Part shown: one piece after another, positions 34,092 to 41,615 of the stretch
Numbering within the stretch: position 1 is the first letter of the stretch
Layout: each line of letters opens with the position of its first letter
Source of the DNA: Bacillota bacterium
GTDB lineage: Bacteria > Bacillota > Clostridia > Christensenellales > SZUA-584
Assembly: GCA_023406895.1 (NCBI GenBank)
Contig: JAEXTV010000034.1
Span: 1 to 64,000, forward strand
Direction: 5' to 3'
DNA: 64,000 bases
Notes under the pieces: model-generated
The model's database searches: none
The model's input: only the letters and a program-made list of their open reading frames with translations
What the model was told of the DNA's origin: nothing
Program-made: the position numbers and the translations under genes

Positions 34092-35021
34092 ATGAAAAGA
34101 TTTTGCGCTTTCACACTTGTCGTTATCGTTATGCTCGCCTTGCTGCCGGGTTATGCCAGCGCAGGTGCTGCTGAGCCTTCTGAGATAACAACCCATGTTG
34201 CTGCACCAGATTTTAATCTTGGCCAGATTTCCCAGATGTATGAAGAGTATACCGTCAAGCGCGGAGACAGCCTTTCCTCGATTGGCAGACAGTTTAACGT
34301 ATCATGGCGAGACATCGCGAAACTGAACAATATACGCGGCCCGAAGTATACCATTCGGCCCGGGCAGATATTAAAAATCCCACAGTCCCTCACACCATCT
34401 CCGTCTTATGTGAAACAGCTGCGCAAAAATGCTGTCAAAGTGAATACGGAAAAAGAATTTGCTGACGCGCTGAATACAGCCTATGTTGTTGAATTAAAAA
34501 AAGATATAACGATAAGTGATGATTTTGTGACATTAGACGATATCAATGTCTTGGTTATTGATGAGGGGGTTACGCTGACTGTGACATGTATGAATTTTTA
34601 TGCTTCATGTGCAATCGTTAACCTTGGAGAGATCGTCGTGAAAGACAGCGGCCGCATGATTTTTTACAGTGAACCGGATTACTCCTGTATCGGAAAAATC
34701 AGTACCCGGGGGACAGACGCCCAAATTGCCTTCTTTTCCGGAAAAATCGGTGCTGAAGAAATTACTTATTTTCTGAGCGAAGATTCACTGTATAATTCAC
34801 TCTCTGTTGTCGCAAGTTCCTCCGATGGGAAACTTGTCGAGATATTGGTTGACAGCGATATTGTCATACCTGCCGGTAAAACCCTATGGATAAATTCTGA
34901 TAGCGTTTTGCATGTGTCAAAGGGAGTGAAACTAACCAATAACGGTACCATAATCTATTTTAACGAACCTATCATGGAAGGAAAAATCGTTGGAATAGGA
35001 GAAGTGGTGAACGGTGGTTAG
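34092..35021 (+). CDS. Secreted LysM protein sharing the M56 sensor domain
   Basis: 309 residues: a signal peptide (MKRFCAFTLVVIVMLALLPGYASAG), one LysM domain (about 53-98, YTVKRGDSLSSIGRQFNVSW...YTIRPGQILKIPQ) that binds peptidoglycan glycans, and a C-terminal domain (about 110-309) homologous to the end of the preceding M56 protein (LRKNAVKVNTEKEFADAL; LKKDITISDDFVTLDDINVL). GGAGG precedes the start. It could be a wall-anchored ligand, decoy or co-sensor for the M56 protease; that role is inference. Confidence 0.85.
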   Translation: MKRFCAFTLVVIVMLALLPGYASAGAAEPSEITTHVAAPDFNLGQISQMYEEYTVKRGDSLSSIGRQFNVSWRDIAKLNNIRGPKYTIRPGQILKIPQSLTPSPSYVKQLRKNAVKVNTEKEFADALNTAYVVELKKDITISDDFVTLDDINVLVIDEGVTLTVTCMNFYASCAIVNLGEIVVKDSGRMIFYSEPDYSCIGKISTRGTDAQIAFFSGKIGAEEITYFLSEDSLYNSLSVVASSSDGKLVEILVDSDIVIPAGKTLWINSDSVLHVSKGVKLTNNGTIIYFNEPIMEGKIVGIGEVVNGG

Positions 35022-35027
35022 TGTATT

Positions 35028-35103
35028 ATGTCAAAGATTAAAGACAAGCCCCTAGAAGTCTTTTTCTTCGGCATCGACATTGCAGCGTCGTTTTGAAGCT
35101 GTA
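35028..35103 (+). pseudogene. 3-prime relic of a five-TM protein gene
   Basis: A short frame (ATG at 35028) reads LEVFFFGIDIA, matching the end of the two following paralogues (VEVYFFGIDIATYQDGEIVLK). It then carries a small deletion before the remains of the last codons (GTTTTGAAGCTGTAA). It is the scar of a third copy that was almost fully deleted. Confidence 0.75.
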
Positions 35104-35137
35104 AAAGTCTACCCTGTTGATTATAACGAGGTCTGAT

Positions 35138-36340
35138 ATGAAAAGAAAGCTGTTCTGCATTTTCCTCGTGCTTGTCGGTGCGGCTGTTATCGCCGGAACT
35201 ATTCTGCTATCACTGGGAAGGCCAGAGGAAGCCGACGCGAGCGCTGTTTATGCGCTCATTATCCTCTCGGTAATCACAATCATAGCGGCAGCTGCGAGCA
35301 TGAGTGAGCCATACATATTTGAAATGACTGAGCGCGAAAGGACTCTTTTGTGGGTTTATCGTGCAGTGAATATTGTGTCCATATTGGTTTGCTTTGCGTT
35401 CATTGTCATCATGTTTTTCCTGACGGGCTATTACTCCGATTTCGTATTGCCAAACGCGGTACTGCTTATTTTCCCGGCAGCAGCAAGTATGATTGTGGCG
35501 GCGCTGAATTTGAGAGTTCGCCCTCCCATTGTCAGGCGAAACATCATTAAAGTCGCGGTCACTCTTTTGATATCGGCTGGGCTCATATTTGTTTATGCGA
35601 GCTGCATGCCCAAATACGCCATAGAAGACGGTATAAAAATTCTACACACAGACGAGGAATTCGCACAAAAGGATGTTTATTACCCTGCGTTCTTTGCTCC
35701 GGGGGAACCAAACGGCTACATCTATAGGGTGGTTGACTACTCCTACGACGAATTGATTGGGAGCAATCCTTTCTATCGCGAATTGTTCGAGTACTATTGC
35801 GATTCATACGGCTATGACGCAAACGGCCTACACGATGTTAAAGGATATATCATTTTTAACCCGGCGACGGGAGCATTTGCTTATGTGCGTACGAAAGAAC
35901 AAGACCTCACATTCAGCCCCGGAGATTGGCCGGAGTTTAACTGGAACTTCATGCAAGACAGGGATAAGCAGCATGCCACCGTGCTCAACCTGTACTTCAG
36001 AGAATGGTACCCGGCAATGAATATGTATGCTGATGACGTGAATCCAATGCTCACTGTCAGCAGTAACGAGTGGGATTCAAAAATAGTGGATGTTATGTAT
36101 CCGCATAATTTCCCTGAGGATGAGGCGCGGGCCTTCCTCCGAAGTATAGGAGAGGAAGAGCTCAAAACAAAATTGCTAAAACAACTCAATGATCTGGATC
36201 AGGTCGTTGTGTTTGATAAGAAAGAAGACGGGACGTTGGGATTGACTATCAAAGGCACAAAAGGTAAGACGGTAGAAGTGTATTTCTTTGGCATTGATAT
36301 CGCCACTTATCAAGACGGAGAGATCGTTTTGAAGCTGTAG
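35138..36340 (+). CDS. Five-TM membrane protein with extracellular domain, copy A
   Basis: 400 residues. Hydrophobic segments near 5-25, 36-54, 75-96, 104-121 and 135-152 precede an extracytoplasmic region of about 245 residues rich in Tyr and Asp (YEYYCDSYGYDANGLHDVKGYIIFNPATGAF; MYPHNFPEDEARAFLRS; VEVYFFGIDIATYQDGEIVL). The start is the ATG at 35138, after GAGG. No known family is recognised. Position behind the M56/LysM genes suggests it belongs to the same response. Confidence 0.75.
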   Translation: MKRKLFCIFLVLVGAAVIAGTILLSLGRPEEADASAVYALIILSVITIIAAAASMSEPYIFEMTERERTLLWVYRAVNIVSILVCFAFIVIMFFLTGYYSDFVLPNAVLLIFPAAASMIVAALNLRVRPPIVRRNIIKVAVTLLISAGLIFVYASCMPKYAIEDGIKILHTDEEFAQKDVYYPAFFAPGEPNGYIYRVVDYSYDELIGSNPFYRELFEYYCDSYGYDANGLHDVKGYIIFNPATGAFAYVRTKEQDLTFSPGDWPEFNWNFMQDRDKQHATVLNLYFREWYPAMNMYADDVNPMLTVSSNEWDSKIVDVMYPHNFPEDEARAFLRSIGEEELKTKLLKQLNDLDQVVVFDKKEDGTLGLTIKGTKGKTVEVYFFGIDIATYQDGEIVLKL

Positions 36341-36367
36341 CTGGTTATTTTTTACTGTGAGGTCAAA

Positions 36368-37510
36368 ATGAAAAGAAAGCTGTTATGTATTTTCTTCATG
36401 CTTACGGGGGTGGCTACTATTGCCGGGGCTATTCTGCACTCTCTCAAAAGACCCGAAAACGCTGATGTCAGCCCTTTGTATACGCTTATCATCCTCTCTG
36501 CTGTGACGATAATAGCGGCAGCTTGGAACATTAGAGAGCCATACAAGCCTGAGTTATCCAAGCACGACAGCAAGATTCAGAGAGTTTACCGTACCGTGAA
36601 CATTCTGGCCATACTGGTTTGCTTGGCATTCGTCATCTTGATGCTGTTCATGACGGATGACTATACTGATTCAATGCGGCATATCACTTTTCTTATGCTT
36701 CTGGCTGGAGCGGGCATTATTCTGGCTGCATTTTGTTTAAAAGAGCGCCCGCCCATTATCAAGCGGGACATTGCCAAGACTGCGGTCGCTCTTTTGATAT
36801 CGGCTATGCTGATTGTTATTTATTTGACCTGCATGCCCAAATACTCGCTGGACGACAGCATCACGATGCTCCGCACGGAAAAGGAGAATGCGGAAAAATA
36901 TATTTTTGATTTGAGCGATTTTAATATAAGTCTGGTGCATTCGTATGTTTCAAGGTGGGCGGGCGAAATGGACGCGGCATTCGGCCCCAATCCCTTTTAT
37001 ATCATGATGTATCAATTTGGTTGTGATTCGTATCGCTACGATGCTGACGGTCTGCACATTGTGAAGGGATATATCAACTATAATCCGGCTAACGGCGCAT
37101 ATGAGTTTACGCGTGCACAAGAACAAGATCTGTTATTCAGCCCCGGGGAATGGCCGGTGTTCAACTATAACTTTTTAAATGACAGTGAAGGGCAGCACAG
37201 TGCCGTGCTCAATCTGTTTATCAGGGAATTGGATAACTCTAAATGGGCTCAGTATGATTCTAGCTCATTTCTCACTGCCAGCAATGGCGAGTGGGACGCA
37301 AAGCTGATGGATGTTATGTATCCGCATAATTTCCCTGAGGACGAAGCGCGGGCTTTTCTGAAAAGCATGGGAGAAGAAGCGCTTAAAACTAAGTTGTTGA
37401 AACAAATCAATGATCTGAATTCAGAGTTTAATGACAAGATGATAGAAGTATATTTCTTTGGCATCGACATCGCAACTTATCAAAATGGAGAGATCGTATT
37501 GAAGGGATGA
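36368..37510 (+). CDS. Five-TM membrane protein with extracellular domain, copy B
   Basis: 380 residues, a tandem paralogue of copy A with the same topology and the same conserved blocks (GCDSYRYDADGLHIVKGYINY, FSPGEWPVFNYNFL, MYPHNFPEDEARAFLKSMGE, IEVYFFGIDIATY). It differs most in the region just after the last membrane segment and lacks the DKKEDGTLGLTI stretch of copy A. GAGG-like site upstream; 27 nt after copy A. Function unknown. Confidence 0.75.
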   Translation: MKRKLLCIFFMLTGVATIAGAILHSLKRPENADVSPLYTLIILSAVTIIAAAWNIREPYKPELSKHDSKIQRVYRTVNILAILVCLAFVILMLFMTDDYTDSMRHITFLMLLAGAGIILAAFCLKERPPIIKRDIAKTAVALLISAMLIVIYLTCMPKYSLDDSITMLRTEKENAEKYIFDLSDFNISLVHSYVSRWAGEMDAAFGPNPFYIMMYQFGCDSYRYDADGLHIVKGYINYNPANGAYEFTRAQEQDLLFSPGEWPVFNYNFLNDSEGQHSAVLNLFIRELDNSKWAQYDSSSFLTASNGEWDAKLMDVMYPHNFPEDEARAFLKSMGEEALKTKLLKQINDLNSEFNDKMIEVYFFGIDIATYQNGEIVLKG

Positions 37511-37602
37511 ACCCTATTCCGAAAGAAAACCGCAGCAATCAGCGGCCGAGTGTGCGCTTTTATGAACGGTAATGACGGCAATAAAAGATTTGCGCTATCC
37601 GT

Positions 37603-38151
37603 CTAGCGCTTCTTATTCAGTTTCAGCGCGATGCCTCTATCAGCCGCAATGGTCTCAAATATACCTGCCGCGAGAGCCGCTTTCTCTTTTTGTGACAAGT
37701 TGTTTGCGCATGTTTGTGCTTTAATTTGCTCAACCGCCGTTTTAACATCCTTGAGCGCCAGCAGATTCGCAGCCAGACAGTAAAAGCTCTTTTTGCGCCC
37801 GTCGTTGACGTTGTTCAGAAGGTAACGCAATATCTGCATTTTTTCTTCGAGCTCGGCTGTGTACGCCTCGATGCCGATTCTCTTGGCTCTTTCAAGATCT
37901 TTGAGCTGATGACGATGAGTGATGAACGAGTCGTATTGATCGATGCCGTTATATTTGTCACACGGAAATTGCGTGCATTCAAAGCAGTAGTCGATATCGC
38001 CGAACTGCTGGCTGCACCGCGCTATTTTGCACGGCTGATTCCCCGGACCGCCGCCGCATCCGGGGCAATAATTACCGATGTGCATGGGGCAGAGGCCGCA
38101 GTTTAAGCCGCAAACGGAGAACAGAGGGTATGGCCTTGAAAAATCGCTCAT
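37603..38151 (-). CDS. DUF3795 cysteine-rich protein
   Basis: 182 residues. The N-terminal 65 residues have about ten cysteines (CGLNCGLCPMHIGNYCPGCGG, CKIARC, YCFECTQFPCDKY), typical of DUF3795 proteins, which probably bind zinc or an iron-sulfur cluster. The remainder is helical (a Lys/Ala-rich C-terminus ending in LKLNKKR). Cytoplasmic, single gene. No established function. Confidence 0.85.
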   Translation of the reverse strand: MSDFSRPYPLFSVCGLNCGLCPMHIGNYCPGCGGGPGNQPCKIARCSQQFGDIDYCFECTQFPCDKYNGIDQYDSFITHRHQLKDLERAKRIGIEAYTAELEEKMQILRYLLNNVNDGRKKSFYCLAANLLALKDVKTAVEQIKAQTCANNLSQKEKAALAAGIFETIAADRGIALKLNKKR

Positions 38152-38280
38152 GGGCAGCCTCCAGAATTAATTGATGCGTTGATATGCCCATATTATATCA
38201 CATACCCGGTATGCGACAAGGTGCTGGGGAGAGGCTTCATACGGGCAGGCAAGCGCTGATGTATGCTTGGTGGGGTACGA

Positions 38281-39339
38281 TCAGGTATCAAACGCGATGT
38301 CGCAGCTTTGTTCGATTTTGAGCTTGTCAAAATACACATTTTCGAGCGGAATCCATTCATGTATGAAACGCTGCAGCATCGCTTCGCCGCTTCTTTGACG
38401 TATGCGCGCCGCCTGCGTTTCGGCGTCTGTTTTCAAGAACAGCTTCAAATCATACAGGCCCGCCAGCGACGGATGCAGGCTATAAACGCCTTCAACGATG
38501 GTGAGTGCTTTGGACGAAACACTGACAGCTTCTTTGAACTCTCCGGTATGGCAGTTGTAAGGGCGGTAAGAGAACGCGCCGCCGCTTTTGAGTTCTGCCG
38601 CCACCTCATCCGCAATGCGTTCATAATCCACATTGCCGCCCGGCTGGGCCAGACGCTCGGACGTTTTGCGAGCCGGGGGCAGAAAAAAATCGTCCATGTG
38701 AATAACGTTGCAGTCGTACGCTTCGGTAAGCAGCGCCGCGAGCGTGGATTTGCCGCTGCCGCTGGAGCCGTCGATGGCGACGGTGACGGGCTTCCCGCTT
38801 TCAAGCAGCGCGTCAATGCGCGAAATCGCATCAATAAACTCGGCATATGCTGATTTGATCACGCGGTAGGCAGGGGCGTAAACGGCTCGATAGACATCGC
38901 TATGGCGCAGCAATGGGCTGTTTTTTGCGCTCCTTGCCTTGTTGATAAAAATGTCCACGCCGGCCGGGGTATACGGCAAAGCCCCGTCTTCGCAGCATTG
39001 CCGCAGAATACGGAGCTTTTGTGAGAATCCTTCCATGCTGCCCTGAACATTTCTCGCTGTGGCAACGAACAGACGGTTCACCGCGGCGGGGCTTAAGCCC
39101 AGCGCACCAAGCGCAGCCAAATGTATGCGGCAAAGTCCGCTGCCGATATCCTCAAACGCCGGAGCAGTGGTGACGCCGTTTTTGAGCGCGGCGCATTCTT
39201 CCTCGATACGTTTGAGGCTGTCTTCAGGGTTGCTGATGATGTGGCCGCCCGCGAACTCGCTCTGGCAGATGAGCTTGATCATATCGGTCAGCTGCATTTT
39301 GGGATAACGCGAAAAGTGGCTCAGCAGCAGCTTTTTCAT
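38281..39339 (-). CDS. Uridine-kinase-like P-loop kinase with N-terminal extension
   Basis: 352 residues. The N-terminal 175 residues are a helical domain of unknown role (FSRYPKMQLTDMIKLICQSEFAGGH). The C-terminal half is a uridine kinase/phosphoribulokinase-type P-loop NTPase: Walker A GSSGSGKST near 190, HMDDFFLPPA as the substrate/Mg loop, IVEGVYSLHPSLAGLYDLKLFL, and TRIRQRSGE-type lid residues (ARIRQRSGE). Overlaps the ECF S-component gene by 4 nt, so the kinase probably phosphorylates the imported compound. Substrate could be a nucleoside or vitamin. Confidence 0.82.
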   Translation of the reverse strand: MKKLLLSHFSRYPKMQLTDMIKLICQSEFAGGHIISNPEDSLKRIEEECAALKNGVTTAPAFEDIGSGLCRIHLAALGALGLSPAAVNRLFVATARNVQGSMEGFSQKLRILRQCCEDGALPYTPAGVDIFINKARSAKNSPLLRHSDVYRAVYAPAYRVIKSAYAEFIDAISRIDALLESGKPVTVAIDGSSGSGKSTLAALLTEAYDCNVIHMDDFFLPPARKTSERLAQPGGNVDYERIADEVAAELKSGGAFSYRPYNCHTGEFKEAVSVSSKALTIVEGVYSLHPSLAGLYDLKLFLKTDAETQAARIRQRSGEAMLQRFIHEWIPLENVYFDKLKIEQSCDIAFDT

Positions 39340-39878
39340 GCCTGTACGGATTGCTCCTTATTTTTAGTTCTGTCGAGCGCCATCACGAGCGCCGGAATCA
39401 GCACAAGCTGAACAGCGATGCCGGGCAGCGCTTTTATAACGGAGCCTGCCATAAAGATGTCCATTGTAAATGCGGTGCCGCTTAGGCCGTAAAGCGCGAA
39501 ACTGACCGCACCCCAGACGACGCGTCCGGCAATCATAGAGATCAGCAGCGTCAGATAGCAAAAGCCAATGTTTTTAGGGAAACGCTTATAGAGCAGCCCT
39601 GTCATCAGGCCGTATATCGCGAGCTCAAAAGCCATAGCCACCGCAGTGGGGTACATGGGGGGCATCCCAAAAAGCAAGCTTCTGAGAAGCGGCGAGATAA
39701 CGCCTACAGCAAGACCGTATGGCCAGCCGCAGAAAAAACCGCAGAGCAGCACGGGAATATGCATCGGGAGCAGCATGCTGCCGATTTCGGGAATCTGCCC
39801 GGTTAAAAAAGGGAGAAGCAGCGCCAGCGCAAGGAACATCGCCGCCAGCACGAGTTTATTAGTGGATGATGATTTCAT
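39336..39878 (-). CDS. ECF transporter S-component
   Basis: 180 residues with six hydrophobic segments: KLVLAAMFLALALLLPFLTG, then MHIPVLLCGFFCGWPYGLAVGVISPLLRSLLFG with the PMHIPV motif typical of vitamin-type S-components, and GRVVWGAVSFALYG. It would bind a vitamin-like substrate and use a shared EcfAAT module encoded elsewhere. GGAGG precedes the start at 7 nt. The coupled kinase suggests metabolic trapping. A pantothenate/queuosine-type substrate is possible but not proven. Confidence 0.85.
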   Translation of the reverse strand: MKSSSTNKLVLAAMFLALALLLPFLTGQIPEIGSMLLPMHIPVLLCGFFCGWPYGLAVGVISPLLRSLLFGMPPMYPTAVAMAFELAIYGLMTGLLYKRFPKNIGFCYLTLLISMIAGRVVWGAVSFALYGLSGTAFTMDIFMAGSVIKALPGIAVQLVLIPALVMALDRTKNKEQSVQA

Positions 39879-39896
39879 TTTCGTAACCTCCGCAAT

Positions 39897-39951
39897 AAAA
39901 AAATACCATAAGATTCAGCTTTCCCATTGGAAAGCGGATACCTTCATGGTA
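39897..39951 (-). terminator. Regulatory terminator in the ECF leader
   Basis: A long hairpin on the minus strand pairs TACCAT (39951-39946) with ATGGTA (39909-39904) around an inner GCTTTCC/GGAAAGC helix, followed by seven T. It ends just before the ribosome site of the S-component gene, so it acts inside the leader as an expression platform. Confidence 0.7.
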
Positions 39952-40014
39952 CCATTACAAAAGGCGCGCCGCCGTTTTTTGCTCATCCGCTTCGTGCAGA
40001 TGACTTCGGCGCTG
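39952..40014 (-). ncRNA. Candidate structured leader RNA (possible riboswitch)
   Basis: Directly after the predicted start site the minus-strand RNA can form an outer GCGCCG-type helix (40012-40007 with 39971-39966) and an inner helix TCATCTGC/GCGGATGA (40003-39996 with 39990-39983; one wobble), joined by AAG and an A-rich GCAAAAAA strand. It lies upstream of a terminator that precedes the ECF gene. I cannot match it to a known riboswitch class (TPP, FMN, THF and preQ1 motifs are not seen). Confidence 0.45.
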
Positions 40015-40019
40015 TTTAG

Positions 40020-40048
40020 ATTAAAGCATACATTTCCCATTGCGTCAA
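40020..40048 (-). promoter_or_regulatory. Promoter of the ECF/kinase operon
   Basis: TTGACG (40048-40043), 17-bp spacer, TTTAAT (40025-40020) on the minus strand; transcript start near 40013. Confidence 0.7.
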
Positions 40049-40098
40049 GAAAGAGAGCAAAATTAGGCAAATTTAAGCGTTTTCATCGAAATTTTATC

Positions 40099-40128
40099 TT
40101 GTCACCGGGTAAAGTGTTATGTTATAAT
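40099..40128 (+). promoter_or_regulatory. rplS promoter
   Basis: TTGTCA (40099-40104), 18-bp spacer, extended -10 TGTTATAAT ending at 40128. Confidence 0.78.
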
Positions 40129-40134
40129 CTCAAG

Positions 40135-40208
40135 GTTGATTTAGGGTGGTCCGCTGTCCGCATTTTGTAAGCCGGTTAAGAACACCTATACTGGGAGGAG
40201 GAATCAGC
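40135..40208 (+). ncRNA. Possible L19 leader
   Basis: The 74-nt leader can pair GGTG (about 40145) with CACC (about 40190) around a GTCCGCTGTCC...GTAAGCCGG region, before a strong GGGAGGAGG ribosome site. Firmicutes rplS genes often carry an autoregulatory L19 leader. Identity with that family is suspected from position, not proven. Confidence 0.35.
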
Positions 40209-40553
40209 ATGAGCCAGATTATCAGAGCCATCGAACAGGAACAACTGCGTACCGATCTGCCTGAAATTAAAATCGGCGATGTCGTGAAGGTGTCTGTTAA
40301 GGTTATTGAAGGAACAAGAGAACGCCTTCAGGCCTTTGAAGGTTACGTCATCGCGAAGAAGAACGGCGGCATCAAGGAGACGATCACTGTTCGCCGCGTG
40401 TCTTTCGGTATCGGTGTGGAAAGAACATTCCCCATTCATTCGCCAAAGATTGCGAGCATCGAAGTGATGCGTCACAGCAAGGTCAGACGGTCGAAGCTTT
40501 ACTATCTGCGTGACAGAGCCGGTAAAGCCGCCAAACTTACAGAAAAAAGATAA
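40209..40553 (+). CDS. rplS: 50S ribosomal protein L19
   Basis: 114 residues. [74 protein letters not shown] and the basic [19 protein letters not shown] are typical. It sits at the 30S/50S interface. The start is at 40209 after GGGAGGAGG; the longer frame from 40146 has no ribosome site. Conserved synteny with rbgA and rnhB downstream. Confidence 0.98.
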   Translation: MSQIIRAIEQEQLRTDLPEIKIGDVVKVSVKVIEGTRERLQAFEGYVIAKKNGGIKETITVRRVSFGIGVERTFPIHSPKIASIEVMRHSKVRRSKLYYLRDRAGKAAKLTEKR

Positions 40554-40558
40554 CAATG

Positions 40559-40588
40559 AAAGAGCCGGTTTACCGGCTCTTTTTATTT
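40559..40588 (+). terminator. rplS terminator
   Basis: A perfect 10-bp stem AAAGAGCCGG/CCGGCTCTTT with a TTTA loop is followed by a T-rich tail. Confidence 0.9.
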
Positions 40589-40680
40589 TCCGCGTCGGTG
40601 ATGGGCTGTCTCGCAGCCGTTGTTCATAGGCCTGAGAATAAGCTGCACAAAACCGAAACGGCATCGTTGAACTTATTAAA

Positions 40681-40902
40681 TCACAAATCGGTGTTGCGAA
40701 TATAAGCTGTGAATTTACTGGTGCCATTTTTAATAATACACCCTTCTTTTAACAATAAAGCCAAAGTTGCCTCAACAGTTGATTCGCTTATGTCAGGATA
40801 TTGCTTCGAAATGATGCGCTTCGACGCTTTTGAAGCGTATTTCCAAACAGTGCCCGGATTCGTTCGGGTAAGAAACCAGCGTGGTGTCTCAGTTATCGCC
40901 CA
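40681..40902 (-). pseudogene. C-terminal relic of a Fic-like / winged-helix protein
   Basis: 74 open codons on the minus strand with no start codon. The end reads KRIISKQYPDISESTVEATL and then LLLKEGCIIKNG, ending YIRNTDL. This resembles the C-terminal winged helix that follows the Fic domain in many Fic proteins (the S-xxTVxxxLxxLxxxGxI pattern). A stop codon directly precedes the frame. AT-richer than the flanks. Likely the tail of a lost, horizontally acquired gene. Confidence 0.5.
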
Positions 40903-41000
40903 TCAGTTTAACTTAAGGTATATTACAACAGATACCTTCGTTTGCTTTTATTAATATGAGTGGTAAAATAATGGTATTCAGAAGACTGGGGAGGCGGAAG

Positions 41001-41393
41001 ATGCTGCATAAGTACAACTCAAAATCCATATGGTATTTGGACAGATCGAGGATGCAGAATAACAGCTTTTTTGATCGTCTGATCGCTTTGTATTTCAGAA
41101 AAAGAAGTGAAATTGAAACGTGGGAAGGTGGGATTGTGTACCGAAAGCGAATTTTTCGCTGGTTTGGCATTTTACCGTACTGCTTTATATACTATTATTT
41201 TCACAGCATTAACGAGATTGATGACGATGCAGATCAGTGCTACTGGATAAGCGGCAGGATATCTGCTGTCTATCTTCTCGCAGACGGGCAGACGGTTCAT
41301 CATACTGAAAACCTCAAAAACGTCTCGCTCCCGAAATTCTTTTCAGACATGTCTGAAATAAGAAAGGCACTTGAATCACTTCGTGACTATTAA
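41001..41393 (+). CDS. Hypothetical protein inserted between rplS and rbgA
   Basis: 130 residues, starting at the ATG at 41001, seven bases after GGGAGG. It has a basic, aromatic-rich front (SKSIWYLDRSRMQNN), one hydrophobic stretch (IFRWFGILPYCFIYYYF, about 68-85), and a C-terminal part (CYWISGRISAVYLLADGQTV) that could be a small beta domain. No family recognised. AT-rich; together with the adjacent relic it separates genes that are neighbours in Bacillus. Confidence 0.6.
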   Translation: MLHKYNSKSIWYLDRSRMQNNSFFDRLIALYFRKRSEIETWEGGIVYRKRIFRWFGILPYCFIYYYFHSINEIDDDADQCYWISGRISAVYLLADGQTVHHTENLKNVSLPKFFSDMSEIRKALESLRDY

Positions 41394-41615
41394 GTTTTTG
41401 CGAAGGCAGAAAGTAAGAGGTATTCGAACTCTATTTTACTATACAGGCAAGGAAACGGCAGCGATAGCTCTTGAACCAACCTATCATTATGCGAAAGAAC
41501 CTTTGTTTTCAGATAGATGGTTTTTATATTGGTGCCTTTTATGATATACTCACAAGGAAAAAAGCGATCTTGCTGGATGCAGGATGCTGATATATAAGCT
41601 GAATAGGAACGAAAG

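Noticed and set aside
40709..40954. Plus-strand 81-codon frame after rplS
   Set aside because: No ribosome site and it overlaps the better-supported minus-strand Fic-like relic.
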